Assembly (NCBI GenBank): GCA_051893555.1
Contig: JBJFHL010000052.1
Span: forward strand, 57,102-121,101
Source of the DNA: RGIG7179 sp051893555
Lineage (GTDB): Bacteria > Bacillota > Clostridia > Peptostreptococcales > Anaerovoracaceae
DNA length: 64,000 bases
Direction of reading: 5' to 3'
Positions 43,150 through 51,312 of this stretch are shown here, piece after piece. Position 1 is the first letter of the stretch. Every line of letters begins with the position of its first letter. The notes below the pieces were generated by a model. It ran no database searches. It saw only the letters and a program-made list of their open reading frames with translations, and was not told where the DNA came from. Made by a program: the position numbers and the translations under genes.

Positions 43150-44784
43150 ATGAAAAAGAATCCTGTTTCCAAGATCATTTTCATATTATTCTGTCTGGCC
43201 ATGGTGCTGTGTCTGACGGGCGCAGCCATGTTCAGTTCTGTCACATTCGGACAGGTGATGAACAGCCGGCTGGATACGGAATATGCGCCAATCACCGACT
43301 ATCAGGTGGAAGAACTGCAGGATCCGCAGGCACCTGCCGGCGTGGTGAAGGAATACCGCTGGACGCTGGAACTGGGAACGGGACATCCCGGTACGCTGGC
43401 TTTCTATTCAGCCCATCATTACATAGAAGTCTTTCTGGACGGGGAACTGGTCTGTGCGTTGTCACAGGATGCCTGTCCATCTTATTCGAAGACCCCGGGA
43501 AACGGCTGGGTGCTGCTTCCCTTCACCGAAGGTGATCAGGGAAAAGAGCTCTGTATCCGCGTGACGCCGGTGTATTCGTATGTAAAAAACCGTGTCTTCG
43601 ATTTCTATATCGGGTCGGAAGCGGTAATCTTTACCCACCAGCTGCGGCGGGATCTGCCGCAGATTCTGCTGGGAGAGGTGGTATCCTTCGCAGGACTTGT
43701 TTTTGTCATTGCCTCATGCTATAACAGAATGCGAAAGAAAAAGCGGGCAGATCTGTTTTATCTCGGCATTTTCTCCGTGATCATCGGCATGTGGAAGTTG
43801 ACGGACACCCGTTCCCTGCCGCTGCTGTTTCCGAAGCACATTCTTCTTCTGACCTATCTGCCACTGGCCATGCTGCTGCTGGCACCGATCCCGATGCTCC
43901 AGTTCGTCAAATCCATTCTGGAACGGAAAAAACTGCCCCTTCTGGACGGCTGCAGTCTGCTTTCGGCACTGGCAACCCTGGTGATGCTTGCCATGCAGCT
44001 GACCGGTGTCATGGATCTGCGTCAGACCCTGACGGTCTGCCATACGATCATCGCCCTGTCCTCCATGGCGGCAACCTTTGAACTGATCCGGTTCTGGCGA
44101 AAAAACAGAAAACACAAGCGGGTGAATTTCACCTTTGCCTGTCTGCTGGCCTGCACCCTGGGAGCCTGTATAGATCTGATCGTGTACTATGTCCGGGGAA
44201 ATTCCACCAGCATATTATACACCCTGTCCATCTTCCTGTTTTACGTCATCGTCATGGGCGCCATGACCATGCGGGATATGAACACCCTGGCCAGCACAGA
44301 CCAGCATACCGGCCTGTATAACCGGAACCGCTGCAATGAGATTCTGGAAACGGAACTGACGGCAGGCAGCCGGGTCAGCGTATTCATGTTTGACCTGAAC
44401 GACCTGAAGCACATCAATGACACACAGGGGCACGATCAGGGCGACCGGATTCTTCTTCGCTTCGCGGAAATCCTGCGTGACGGATTCCCGTCCGACGCTT
44501 TTGTCGGGCGCTACGGCGGAGATGAGTTTATTGCCGTCATAAAGGAAAGCGGCGAGGACGTGCTTCAGTCCATACTTGACAAAATCCGACAGGCGGCGGA
44601 GGACTACAACCGGCTGGCCGCCGGGGAAGGACTGCCTGCCCTGAGCTATGCGTGGGGCTATGCCACTTCCGTACAGATGGATCTTTCGGCCCATCCGTCC
44701 AATCTGTACGACCTTCTGCGGATGGCGGACGGCGCTATGTATGAAAATAAGAAAGCCTTTCATGAAATGCAGGGAATCACATAA
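43150..44784 (+). CDS. 7TMR-DISM-like membrane diguanylate cyclase
   Basis: 544 residues. A first membrane helix (10-30) and an extracellular beta domain (35-165) precede seven membrane segments (170-375), the 7TMR-DISM arrangement. Residues 385-540 are a GGDEF domain with intact RYGGDEF and MFDLNDLKHINDTQGHDQGD metal/GTP residues, so it should make c-di-GMP. The inhibitory I-site RxxD is not present: the position of its arginine is phenylalanine (FPSD). No EAL domain is present. It opens the sensory block and may respond to an external carbohydrate or peptide. Confidence 0.87.
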   Translation: MKKNPVSKIIFILFCLAMVLCLTGAAMFSSVTFGQVMNSRLDTEYAPITDYQVEELQDPQAPAGVVKEYRWTLELGTGHPGTLAFYSAHHYIEVFLDGELVCALSQDACPSYSKTPGNGWVLLPFTEGDQGKELCIRVTPVYSYVKNRVFDFYIGSEAVIFTHQLRRDLPQILLGEVVSFAGLVFVIASCYNRMRKKKRADLFYLGIFSVIIGMWKLTDTRSLPLLFPKHILLLTYLPLAMLLLAPIPMLQFVKSILERKKLPLLDGCSLLSALATLVMLAMQLTGVMDLRQTLTVCHTIIALSSMAATFELIRFWRKNRKHKRVNFTFACLLACTLGACIDLIVYYVRGNSTSILYTLSIFLFYVIVMGAMTMRDMNTLASTDQHTGLYNRNRCNEILETELTAGSRVSVFMFDLNDLKHINDTQGHDQGDRILLRFAEILRDGFPSDAFVGRYGGDEFIAVIKESGEDVLQSILDKIRQAAEDYNRLAAGEGLPALSYAWGYATSVQMDLSAHPSNLYDLLRMADGAMYENKKAFHEMQGIT

Positions 44785-44846
44785 GCCACCAGCCGATCAA
44801 AGGGCTTTTGAAAAAAGTCTGCTTTTTGAAACAGGAGGTGCCGCAG

Positions 44847-46526
44847 GTGCAGAGCAGCAAAGAAACAAGGATACTCAATACGATCTGTGTGTGCCTGGTG
44901 CTTCTGGCAGGAGTCTGCCGTGTGGTTATCCGGCACTTTGACATTTTTTCATATAACGTGCTGATCTGCGCGCTGTTTGCGGCAGCTTCTTTCCTCTGGA
45001 TCAGTCAGCTGCAGAAAAGGCTGCTGCAAGCTTCGGTGCGAAGGAACCTGATCGCAGTGGCACTTCTGATTTTGTTCTGGATGGCTCTGCGAACCATGAA
45101 GTATGAGTTTTTACCGGAGTATCATTTCACTTGGCGGTTTGCCTGGTATCTATATTATCTGCCGATGATTTTCATTCCGCTGCTGATGTTCCTTTCCGTG
45201 CTGCAGATCGGGCGGCCCCAGGCAAGACCCATCAGCAAATGGTGGAACCTTCTTTATCTTCCGGCCGCGTTGCTTCTTCTGCTGGTTCTGACCAACGACA
45301 TCCACCAGCTTGCATTCCGATTCCTGCGGGAACCGGCGTTCTGGGGAGATTCTGACTATATCCGCGGCCACGTATATTATCTGGTTTATGCATGGATGAG
45401 CGTGCTGTTTCTGACCATTCTTGTGATTGCTTTTCTGCGGTGTGCGGTTCCTGCAAACCGGAAACGGATCTGGATCCCGGCTATGCCGCTTCTGATTGGC
45501 GCAGTATATACCCTGGGCATCATTTTCGGTCCGGAACAAATCGTAACCGGCTTTCTGACCGTGCCGGAGATGGGCTGCTTTCTCTTTGCGTCGTTCATTG
45601 AGTCTTTGATCTGTGTGCACCTGTTCCCATCCAATGACCGCTATGGGGAATTCTTTCGAAGATCTTCCATCGGCGCAGGCATTATGGACATGCATGGCCA
45701 GGTCTGCTATGAATCAGCCAGGAGCCGAAAGGTTAGCCCAGAGCAGGTACGGACTGCGCTGGAAGAGACCGTTCTGCTGGAGGATGGAAATACAGCGCTC
45801 CGGAGCCACGCTATTCGTGGAGGATATGGATACTGGCTTAGGGACCTTTCACAGATTCAGACGCTGAACCGGGAGCTTGCGGAGCTGGGCGACGTGGTGG
45901 AAGAAGAAAACGCCATGCTCCGGGCTGAAAACAAGATGGCGGAGGACCGGGTAAGGATCCGTCAGCAGAACCTTTTATATGACAGTATCGCAAAAGATGT
46001 ACAGAACCAGCTGGATGGAATTCTGAAGATCATTGAGAATCCGCCGGAAGACGAGGCACAATTTGAACATGCCATGAAATATGCCTGCATTCTGAATGCC
46101 TATGTAAAGCGGCGCTCGAACCTGTTGCTGCTTTTCCACCAGGAAAACCGCATCAGCTGCAGTGAGCTTCGCCTTGCCATTGCTGAGTCACTGGAATATG
46201 TCCGGCTATATGGGACGATGGCAACCGGCGGATACCGGACCGAAGGCAGACTGCCGGGACAGCAGATTCTGATGGCATATGAACTCTTTGAAGCCGTGCT
46301 GGAAACTTCAATCCCCGGTGCTGACGCAGTGCTGGTAAACCTGAAAGCAGATCAGGACGGACTGACGCTTCGCATGACGGTCAATGCGCCGGGAAATGCC
46401 TTTTCTCCTGATCTATGGACGGAAAAGATCGCTTCCGGCGGCAGCCTGCAGGTTGAAAGTGAGCAGGAGACAATGTATATTACTCTCGTTCTGACGGCAG
46501 GAGGTGAGAAGGATGACACCATATAA
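44847..46526 (+). CDS. Membrane histidine kinase-like protein lacking the phosphoacceptor His
   Basis: 559 residues from a GTG at 44847 with AGGAGGTG six bases upstream; an in-frame TTG at 44808 lacks a site. Residues 10-230 contain seven membrane segments of the kinase N-terminal 7TM type, then a PAS-like region, a coiled coil (345-385) and an ATPase-like fold. The segment that should hold the HD motif reads IAKDVQNQLDG, with Lys where the downstream kinase has His, and no clear N box is visible. I infer a sensory pseudokinase working with the next protein, which overlaps it by 14 bp. Confidence 0.72.
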   Translation: MQSSKETRILNTICVCLVLLAGVCRVVIRHFDIFSYNVLICALFAAASFLWISQLQKRLLQASVRRNLIAVALLILFWMALRTMKYEFLPEYHFTWRFAWYLYYLPMIFIPLLMFLSVLQIGRPQARPISKWWNLLYLPAALLLLLVLTNDIHQLAFRFLREPAFWGDSDYIRGHVYYLVYAWMSVLFLTILVIAFLRCAVPANRKRIWIPAMPLLIGAVYTLGIIFGPEQIVTGFLTVPEMGCFLFASFIESLICVHLFPSNDRYGEFFRRSSIGAGIMDMHGQVCYESARSRKVSPEQVRTALEETVLLEDGNTALRSHAIRGGYGYWLRDLSQIQTLNRELAELGDVVEEENAMLRAENKMAEDRVRIRQQNLLYDSIAKDVQNQLDGILKIIENPPEDEAQFEHAMKYACILNAYVKRRSNLLLLFHQENRISCSELRLAIAESLEYVRLYGTMATGGYRTEGRLPGQQILMAYELFEAVLETSIPGADAVLVNLKADQDGLTLRMTVNAPGNAFSPDLWTEKIASGGSLQVESEQETMYITLVLTAGGEKDDTI

Positions 46527-47808
46527 TGTGCTGCCGGGCATGATGCCGGGAGTTCTTGCAGGACTGTTTCTCCTGGTGATGATTGTTTCCATTCTGATTC
46601 TGGTGATCGTGGTAATGATCCATGCAAAAGGGCGGTATCTTGCCTCGGCAGTGCTGCTGACTCTGCTGAGTCTGTTTGTGATGCAAAGCCTCAATGACAT
46701 CTGGTCCCGGCCGCTGACTGCACCTTTGGCGGTGCTCGTGAAACTGCCCTGGATGGTTTTCGCAGTATGTCTTGTGGGAATTGCAGCGGCAGAAGGCGTT
46801 CTTTTCTTCTGTTTTCTGCAGAAACGAAGGAACGGACTGCTGCCGAGCGCAGTGAAAGAGAGCCTGGATGCCATGCCGGACGGGATCTGTTATTTCACGG
46901 AAGAAGGCCAGCCGCTTCTGGTAAACAGCAAAATGCAGCAGCTCAGTGGCGAGCTGTTTGACACGGAGATCCTCAATGCCGCGGAATTCTGGAAAGACCT
47001 GCAGGAGGGAAAGCTTTCACGCAATGCATGTATTCTCAGTAACGATTCTGCAGTTACACTGCAGACGGAAGACGGAAATGTATGGAATTTTCATAAAAAC
47101 CTGCTGGAAGGAGGAAGTCAGCAGATTTGGGAAATGACAGCATTTAATGTGACAGAGCAGCACCAGCTCGGTGCAGAACTGCAGAAGAGAAATGAAACAC
47201 TTCGCCAGGTCAATCTCCGCCTGCGGCAATACAGCCGTGATGTGGAGCGGGTGATTGCAGACCGGGAGCTTCTGACTGCAAAGGTGCAGGTTCATGATGA
47301 TGTGGGACGTGCGCTGCTGGCCTTCCGGTCGGGGTATCTGACGCAGCCGGAAGAAAAGCGGCAGCGGGGAAGCCTTCTGCGTTTGTGGCGCACGACCATC
47401 GCCGTACTGAAAAATGAAGCTGTTTATGAGGGCGAAGAAAGCGACTGGGAGCTGCTGCAGCAGGCGGCCCGGGCGGTCGATGTGGAGATAGAACGAAGCG
47501 GCAGCCTGCCGGAAGAGGGAAAGAGGCGAGAAATTCTTATGGCAGCTCTGCATGAATGCCTGACCAATACGGTGAAGCACGCACAGGGAAGCAGGATTCA
47601 GGTGTCGATCCGACATGGAAAAGACCTGCTTACCGTAAAAATCACCAATGACGGAATACAGCCGGAAGGACCGATACAGGAAACCGGCGGATTGAGGAAC
47701 CTCAGGCATCGTGTGGAATCAGCCGGAGGAACCATGAAGGTGGAAAGCAGTCCGCAGTTTGCACTTTGGATTTTGCTCAGAAAAGGAGAAGAAGAACAGG
47801 ATGGATAA
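46513..47808 (+). CDS. NarX/DesK-type sensor histidine kinase
   Basis: 431 residues from the ATG at 46513 (AGGAGGTG six bases upstream). Three membrane segments (8-30, 40-60, 70-100), a PAS-like domain (112-225) and a coiled coil (225-260) lead to a HisKA_3-type dimerisation helix with VQVHDDVGRALL (His near 262). The HATPase_c domain follows, with ECLTNTVKHA as N box and TNDGIQP and GLRNLRHRVE downstream. It should phosphorylate the NarL-type regulator whose start lies inside its last codons. The paired upstream pseudokinase may form a heterodimer with it. Confidence 0.88.
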   Translation: MTPYNVLPGMMPGVLAGLFLLVMIVSILILVIVVMIHAKGRYLASAVLLTLLSLFVMQSLNDIWSRPLTAPLAVLVKLPWMVFAVCLVGIAAAEGVLFFCFLQKRRNGLLPSAVKESLDAMPDGICYFTEEGQPLLVNSKMQQLSGELFDTEILNAAEFWKDLQEGKLSRNACILSNDSAVTLQTEDGNVWNFHKNLLEGGSQQIWEMTAFNVTEQHQLGAELQKRNETLRQVNLRLRQYSRDVERVIADRELLTAKVQVHDDVGRALLAFRSGYLTQPEEKRQRGSLLRLWRTTIAVLKNEAVYEGEESDWELLQQAARAVDVEIERSGSLPEEGKRREILMAALHECLTNTVKHAQGSRIQVSIRHGKDLLTVKITNDGIQPEGPIQETGGLRNLRHRVESAGGTMKVESSPQFALWILLRKGEEEQDG

Positions 47809-48430
47809 AGTGAGAGTCATGGTTGTGGACGACCAGCTTGTTGCCAGAAGGATGTTTGAGATGTATCTGAAGGATTCGCCGCAGTATGAGATTGTACATA
47901 TGGTGGCCTCGGCGGCTTTTGCGGATACGTTTGTGCTGAAGGGTGGCGTGGATCTGGTGCTGATGGATATCCTGATGCATGACGGCTCCAATGGACTGGA
48001 TACTGCAGCACGCATAAAAAAGAACTGTCCGGATGTGAAGATCGTTGCCGTCACCTCTATGCCGGAGGCCTCCTGGATTGAGCGGGCACGGGAGATTGGC
48101 ATAGAAAGCTTCTGGTACAAGGAAGTGGAAAAGGAAAGCATTCTCGATGTGATGGACCGGACCATGGCTGGAGAATCCATCTATCCGGACAGCCCGCCGA
48201 AAATTGAGCTTGGGCCGCTGAGTTATGTCGAGTTTACGGAGCGGGAGCTGGAAGTGCTTCGAATTATGGTGACCGGCGTTTCCAATCAGGAGATTGCACA
48301 GGCACTGCATATGTCAGAAGGCACGGTGAAACGGCACATCCATAACATGCTGGAAAAGACCGGCTGCAGGAGCCGGACGGAGCTTGCTATCGAGGCACGG
48401 GTCTGCGGCATTGCAGTAAATATAGATTAA
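47801..48430 (+). CDS. NarL/LuxR-family response regulator
   Basis: 209 residues from the ATG at 47801, overlapping the kinase gene by 8 bp. Receiver domain 1-125 with acidic pair in VMVVDDQ, phosphoacceptor Asp in LVLMDILMHDG (near 55) and switch Lys in FWYKEV. A LuxR helix-turn-helix covers residues 145-200 (FTERELEVLRIMVTGVSNQE, then MSEGTVKRHIHNML). It likely drives transcription of the downstream secreted-protein genes, an inference from position. A terminator follows, so those genes have separate promoters. Confidence 0.92.
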   Translation: MDKVRVMVVDDQLVARRMFEMYLKDSPQYEIVHMVASAAFADTFVLKGGVDLVLMDILMHDGSNGLDTAARIKKNCPDVKIVAVTSMPEASWIERAREIGIESFWYKEVEKESILDVMDRTMAGESIYPDSPPKIELGPLSYVEFTERELEVLRIMVTGVSNQEIAQALHMSEGTVKRHIHNMLEKTGCRSRTELAIEARVCGIAVNID

Positions 48431-48447
48431 AAAGTAAGAAATTTTCG

Positions 48448-48479
48448 GAGTATCTGAATCAGTCAGGTACTCTTTTTTT
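48448..48479 (+). terminator. Terminator after the NarL-type regulator
   Basis: GAGTATCTGA, 5-nt loop, TCAGGTACTC (one G-U pair) and a T7 run. Confidence 0.85.
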
Positions 48480-48597
48480 ATGAAAAAAATGGACCGTTCG
48501 ATACATATACAAAAATATGAAATTTGTGTATTGTAATAGAAAGAAGACAACTGTCCTGCCTTCGGGCGGAGAGTTCAGGAAAGGAGGTAATGGTGGA

Positions 48598-48987
48598 GTG
48601 AAAAGAATTGTCATCAGTATGAGAAGCCGGCTGTATGGTGACGGGATTACCCAGGAGCTGCAGCGTACCGGCGATTTTCATCCCTACCATGTAGCAGCAA
48701 ATCCGGCAGAACAGGTTGTCACGGAATGCTGCGCGGTCGGAGCTGACATCCTGCTCATGGATGTAACACCTTCCGCGAAGGAAACCACCATGGAAGGAAG
48801 ACTTCAGCTTATAGACAGGCTTCATGAGGAACTGCCTGACTGCAAGACCGCCATACTCTGTGATGCGGTTTCCCACCCTGAGCAGGCACGGGAAGTCATG
48901 CGTGCCAAGCAGGCCGGATTGATCGATGCATTTTTTTATACCTCCGTCAGTCTGGAATATTTGACGGCGGCACTGGACGCAATTTAG
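48598..48987 (+). CDS. Stand-alone degenerate receiver-like protein
   Basis: 129 residues from a GTG at 48598 with AAAGGAGG upstream. The fold follows a CheY-like receiver: a central strand ILLMDVTP with one aspartate, and a last segment FFYTSVSLEYLTAAL. Compared with the NarL-type regulator just upstream, the acidic pair after strand 1 is missing (IVISMRSRL) and the conserved switch lysine is threonine. No output domain is present. It may be a phosphate-independent partner or a decoy in the signalling pathway. The first secreted-protein gene begins 9 bp later. Confidence 0.6.
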   Translation: MKRIVISMRSRLYGDGITQELQRTGDFHPYHVAANPAEQVVTECCAVGADILLMDVTPSAKETTMEGRLQLIDRLHEELPDCKTAILCDAVSHPEQAREVMRAKQAGLIDAFFYTSVSLEYLTAALDAI

Positions 48988-48996
48988 GAAGGAAAG

Positions 48997-51192
48997 ATGA
49001 AAATGAAAAGAAAGTACAGACTACTCAGCATGCTGCTCTGCGTGATACTGGTAATCACGATGATGCCTGCCGCAGCCTTTGCAGCAACAGGTAATGAACT
49101 CCATGCGGATATTATTATCGCATCGGAATTCACAGATTACATGACAGAAGGACCTAAGGTGACAGTGATCGGCAGCAATTTTACCGCCGATACCACAGCA
49201 TTATGGTGCAGCTCCGGCGACACGGCCATCTCAGCCACCAATCCGAGCAAGACCGGTGTATCATACTTTAAACGCATCGTCCTGACAGCGAACGGCGATT
49301 ACCGGTTTACCACCAACTCCACCGTCAGCGTGACCGGCAATGAAAACGGATGGAAGCACCAGACCACCATCATCGACGGAGGGAAGAAGATGAGCATATA
49401 CCTGGGCATCAAAGCCACTGCCCATGCACATGCTTACGGAATGGCCATGAACTCCGATGAGGAAAACCACTGGTGGGAATGCACCATCTGCGGAGAGAAA
49501 AAGGATGTAAAAGCACACTCTTTCAAACTGACAACTGCAGGTGATCAGCCTGCTCCGGGTCAGAAGGTCACACTTTGGTGCAGCTGCGGACGCACACAGG
49601 AATATACGGTTCCCGGAGAGGCCATCAATGAAATCTATGCGGTAGTGAAGCAGAGCCCTGTAAGCGGAAAGAAGCTGGCGGCTGACTCCGTATATCTGAA
49701 ATCAACCTGGGCATCGTACGCCGACATCGAATCTATCGTTTGGACAGACGGCGACGGCAAGATAATCAATGTGGGCGATACCTTTGCAGCCGGAAAGAGC
49801 TACAAGGTGACCGTGACCCTCAAGGCCAAGTCGGGAATCTCCTTCAATGCGGATTCTTTTAACGGTTCCAGCGCAGGCAGCCCGAAGGGCATCAATGTTC
49901 TGAATGAGGTGGACTACGAAACGAAAGTAGCCGATACCATGTCCAAGCAGACACTGACTGCAACGGCCTTCTATCCGGCGGAAAAAGTGGGGACAGGATA
50001 TAATCTTTCCGTAGCACTTCCGGTATTCGCGCCGGGAGACAATATCAATTCCAAGGATTACAGCAAGATATTCACATACACAGGCGGCGGCAGCACCATT
50101 AAGCGCAGCCCGAGCACCAGTCTCAGCAGCATCTCCTTCACAGAGGGCGGCAAGAAAACCGTACTCAGATTCAACGGCAGAGAATGGACCCTTGACGGCG
50201 GCAGCGCTGCCACCAGGGAACAGCTGACCATCCGCAAGGGCGTGGAATACAAAGTGGAATTCAGGCCGGACAGCCCGCTGACCTATTATGATAAGGTGCT
50301 TACAGCCGGGATTACGGATAAAGGCAGCTCCACAGAAAGCGCACTGAACGGTACAACGGCATACGGAACCTATTTCTTTGAGGATAATGATAAGATATCA
50401 AATGTGGCCCTGACGGTCGCAGCACCGGCCATAGACGGTACACCTGCTGCTGTTGCCAAAGGTGCAGATGATACGCTCTATACCGTGGGCACACCGGTAT
50501 GGACACCGGATGATTCCAAATTCGGTGAAAAAGCCTACACCGTCTCCATCCCTGTGAAACCTACAGGAGAGAAGGTGTTTGCAGATGACTGCGTTTTCAC
50601 TGTAAACGGCTTTGTGGCTTCCTATAAAAACGGCAAGGTATCCTACACCTTCCCTGTCCTTGCAGGCGAAGGCAAGGAGTCCATTGAAGACGCTAAGACA
50701 ACAATCTCAGGCAATTCTTATTCATACACGGGCAATTACATCAAGACGACCGTAACGGTGAAGGACTCGGAAGGCAACGTACTGACAGAAGGCACTGACT
50801 ACGAGGTGTCATATTCAAACAACAAGTATGTCGGTAAGGCGAAGATTACAATCAAAGGCATCGGCAAGTACGAAGGCCAGGTCGTAAAGACCTTCAAGAT
50901 CAGACCGACCAAGGTGACCGTGAGCAAGCTGACCAGATCTTCCTCCGGCAAGCTGAAGCTGACGTGGAAGAAGCACAGCACCCAGACCACAGGCTTCCAG
51001 ATACAGTACAGCACTTCAAGCACCTTTAAGAATGCCAAGACTGTGACGGTATCAGGAAAGACTGCAACAGCCAAGACCATAAGCAAGCTGACAAAAGGCA
51101 AGAAATATTATGTGCGCGTAAGAGCATACAAGACCGTAAACGGAGTCAAGTATTACGGAAGCTGGTCTGCCAGCAAATCACTTCGCGCATAA
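48997..51192 (+). CDS. Secreted repeat protein with C-terminal FN3-like domain
   Basis: 731 residues. A signal peptide (residues 1-29, cleavage near AAAFAA) is followed by a bacterial beta-sandwich region including a paired-cysteine patch (WWECTICGEKKDVKAH, then LWCSCGRTQ). Residues 560-635 resemble an Ig-like repeat with SYSYTGNYIKTTVTVKDSEG, and 640-731 form an FN3-like terminal domain ending SWSASKSLRA, common in clostridial surface proteins. No LPxTG motif or transmembrane anchor is seen, so it is secreted or held by another protein. It is the first of three secreted-protein genes. Function unknown. Confidence 0.75.
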   Translation: MKMKRKYRLLSMLLCVILVITMMPAAAFAATGNELHADIIIASEFTDYMTEGPKVTVIGSNFTADTTALWCSSGDTAISATNPSKTGVSYFKRIVLTANGDYRFTTNSTVSVTGNENGWKHQTTIIDGGKKMSIYLGIKATAHAHAYGMAMNSDEENHWWECTICGEKKDVKAHSFKLTTAGDQPAPGQKVTLWCSCGRTQEYTVPGEAINEIYAVVKQSPVSGKKLAADSVYLKSTWASYADIESIVWTDGDGKIINVGDTFAAGKSYKVTVTLKAKSGISFNADSFNGSSAGSPKGINVLNEVDYETKVADTMSKQTLTATAFYPAEKVGTGYNLSVALPVFAPGDNINSKDYSKIFTYTGGGSTIKRSPSTSLSSISFTEGGKKTVLRFNGREWTLDGGSAATREQLTIRKGVEYKVEFRPDSPLTYYDKVLTAGITDKGSSTESALNGTTAYGTYFFEDNDKISNVALTVAAPAIDGTPAAVAKGADDTLYTVGTPVWTPDDSKFGEKAYTVSIPVKPTGEKVFADDCVFTVNGFVASYKNGKVSYTFPVLAGEGKESIEDAKTTISGNSYSYTGNYIKTTVTVKDSEGNVLTEGTDYEVSYSNNKYVGKAKITIKGIGKYEGQVVKTFKIRPTKVTVSKLTRSSSGKLKLTWKKHSTQTTGFQIQYSTSSTFKNAKTVTVSGKTATAKTISKLTKGKKYYVRVRAYKTVNGVKYYGSWSASKSLRA

Positions 51193-51234
51193 AGCAAAAG
51201 CTTAGAAAAAATTTTGATTCTGAAACGATTTCAA

Positions 51235-51285
51235 CTAGCGTCGGTATCCGCCGGATATCTGACAGCGGCGCCGGACGCAATTTAG
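51235..51285 (+). repeat. Decayed copy of the 3' end of the receiver-like gene
   Basis: This stretch matches 48940-48987 at many positions and shares GGACGCAATTTAG exactly, placed in the same way just upstream of a secreted-protein start. It suggests the second secreted-protein gene arose by duplication of a receiver-end plus secreted-gene unit. Confidence 0.55.
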
Positions 51286-51312
51286 AGGAAAGAGAGGAGG
51301 AAAAAAGAAAAG

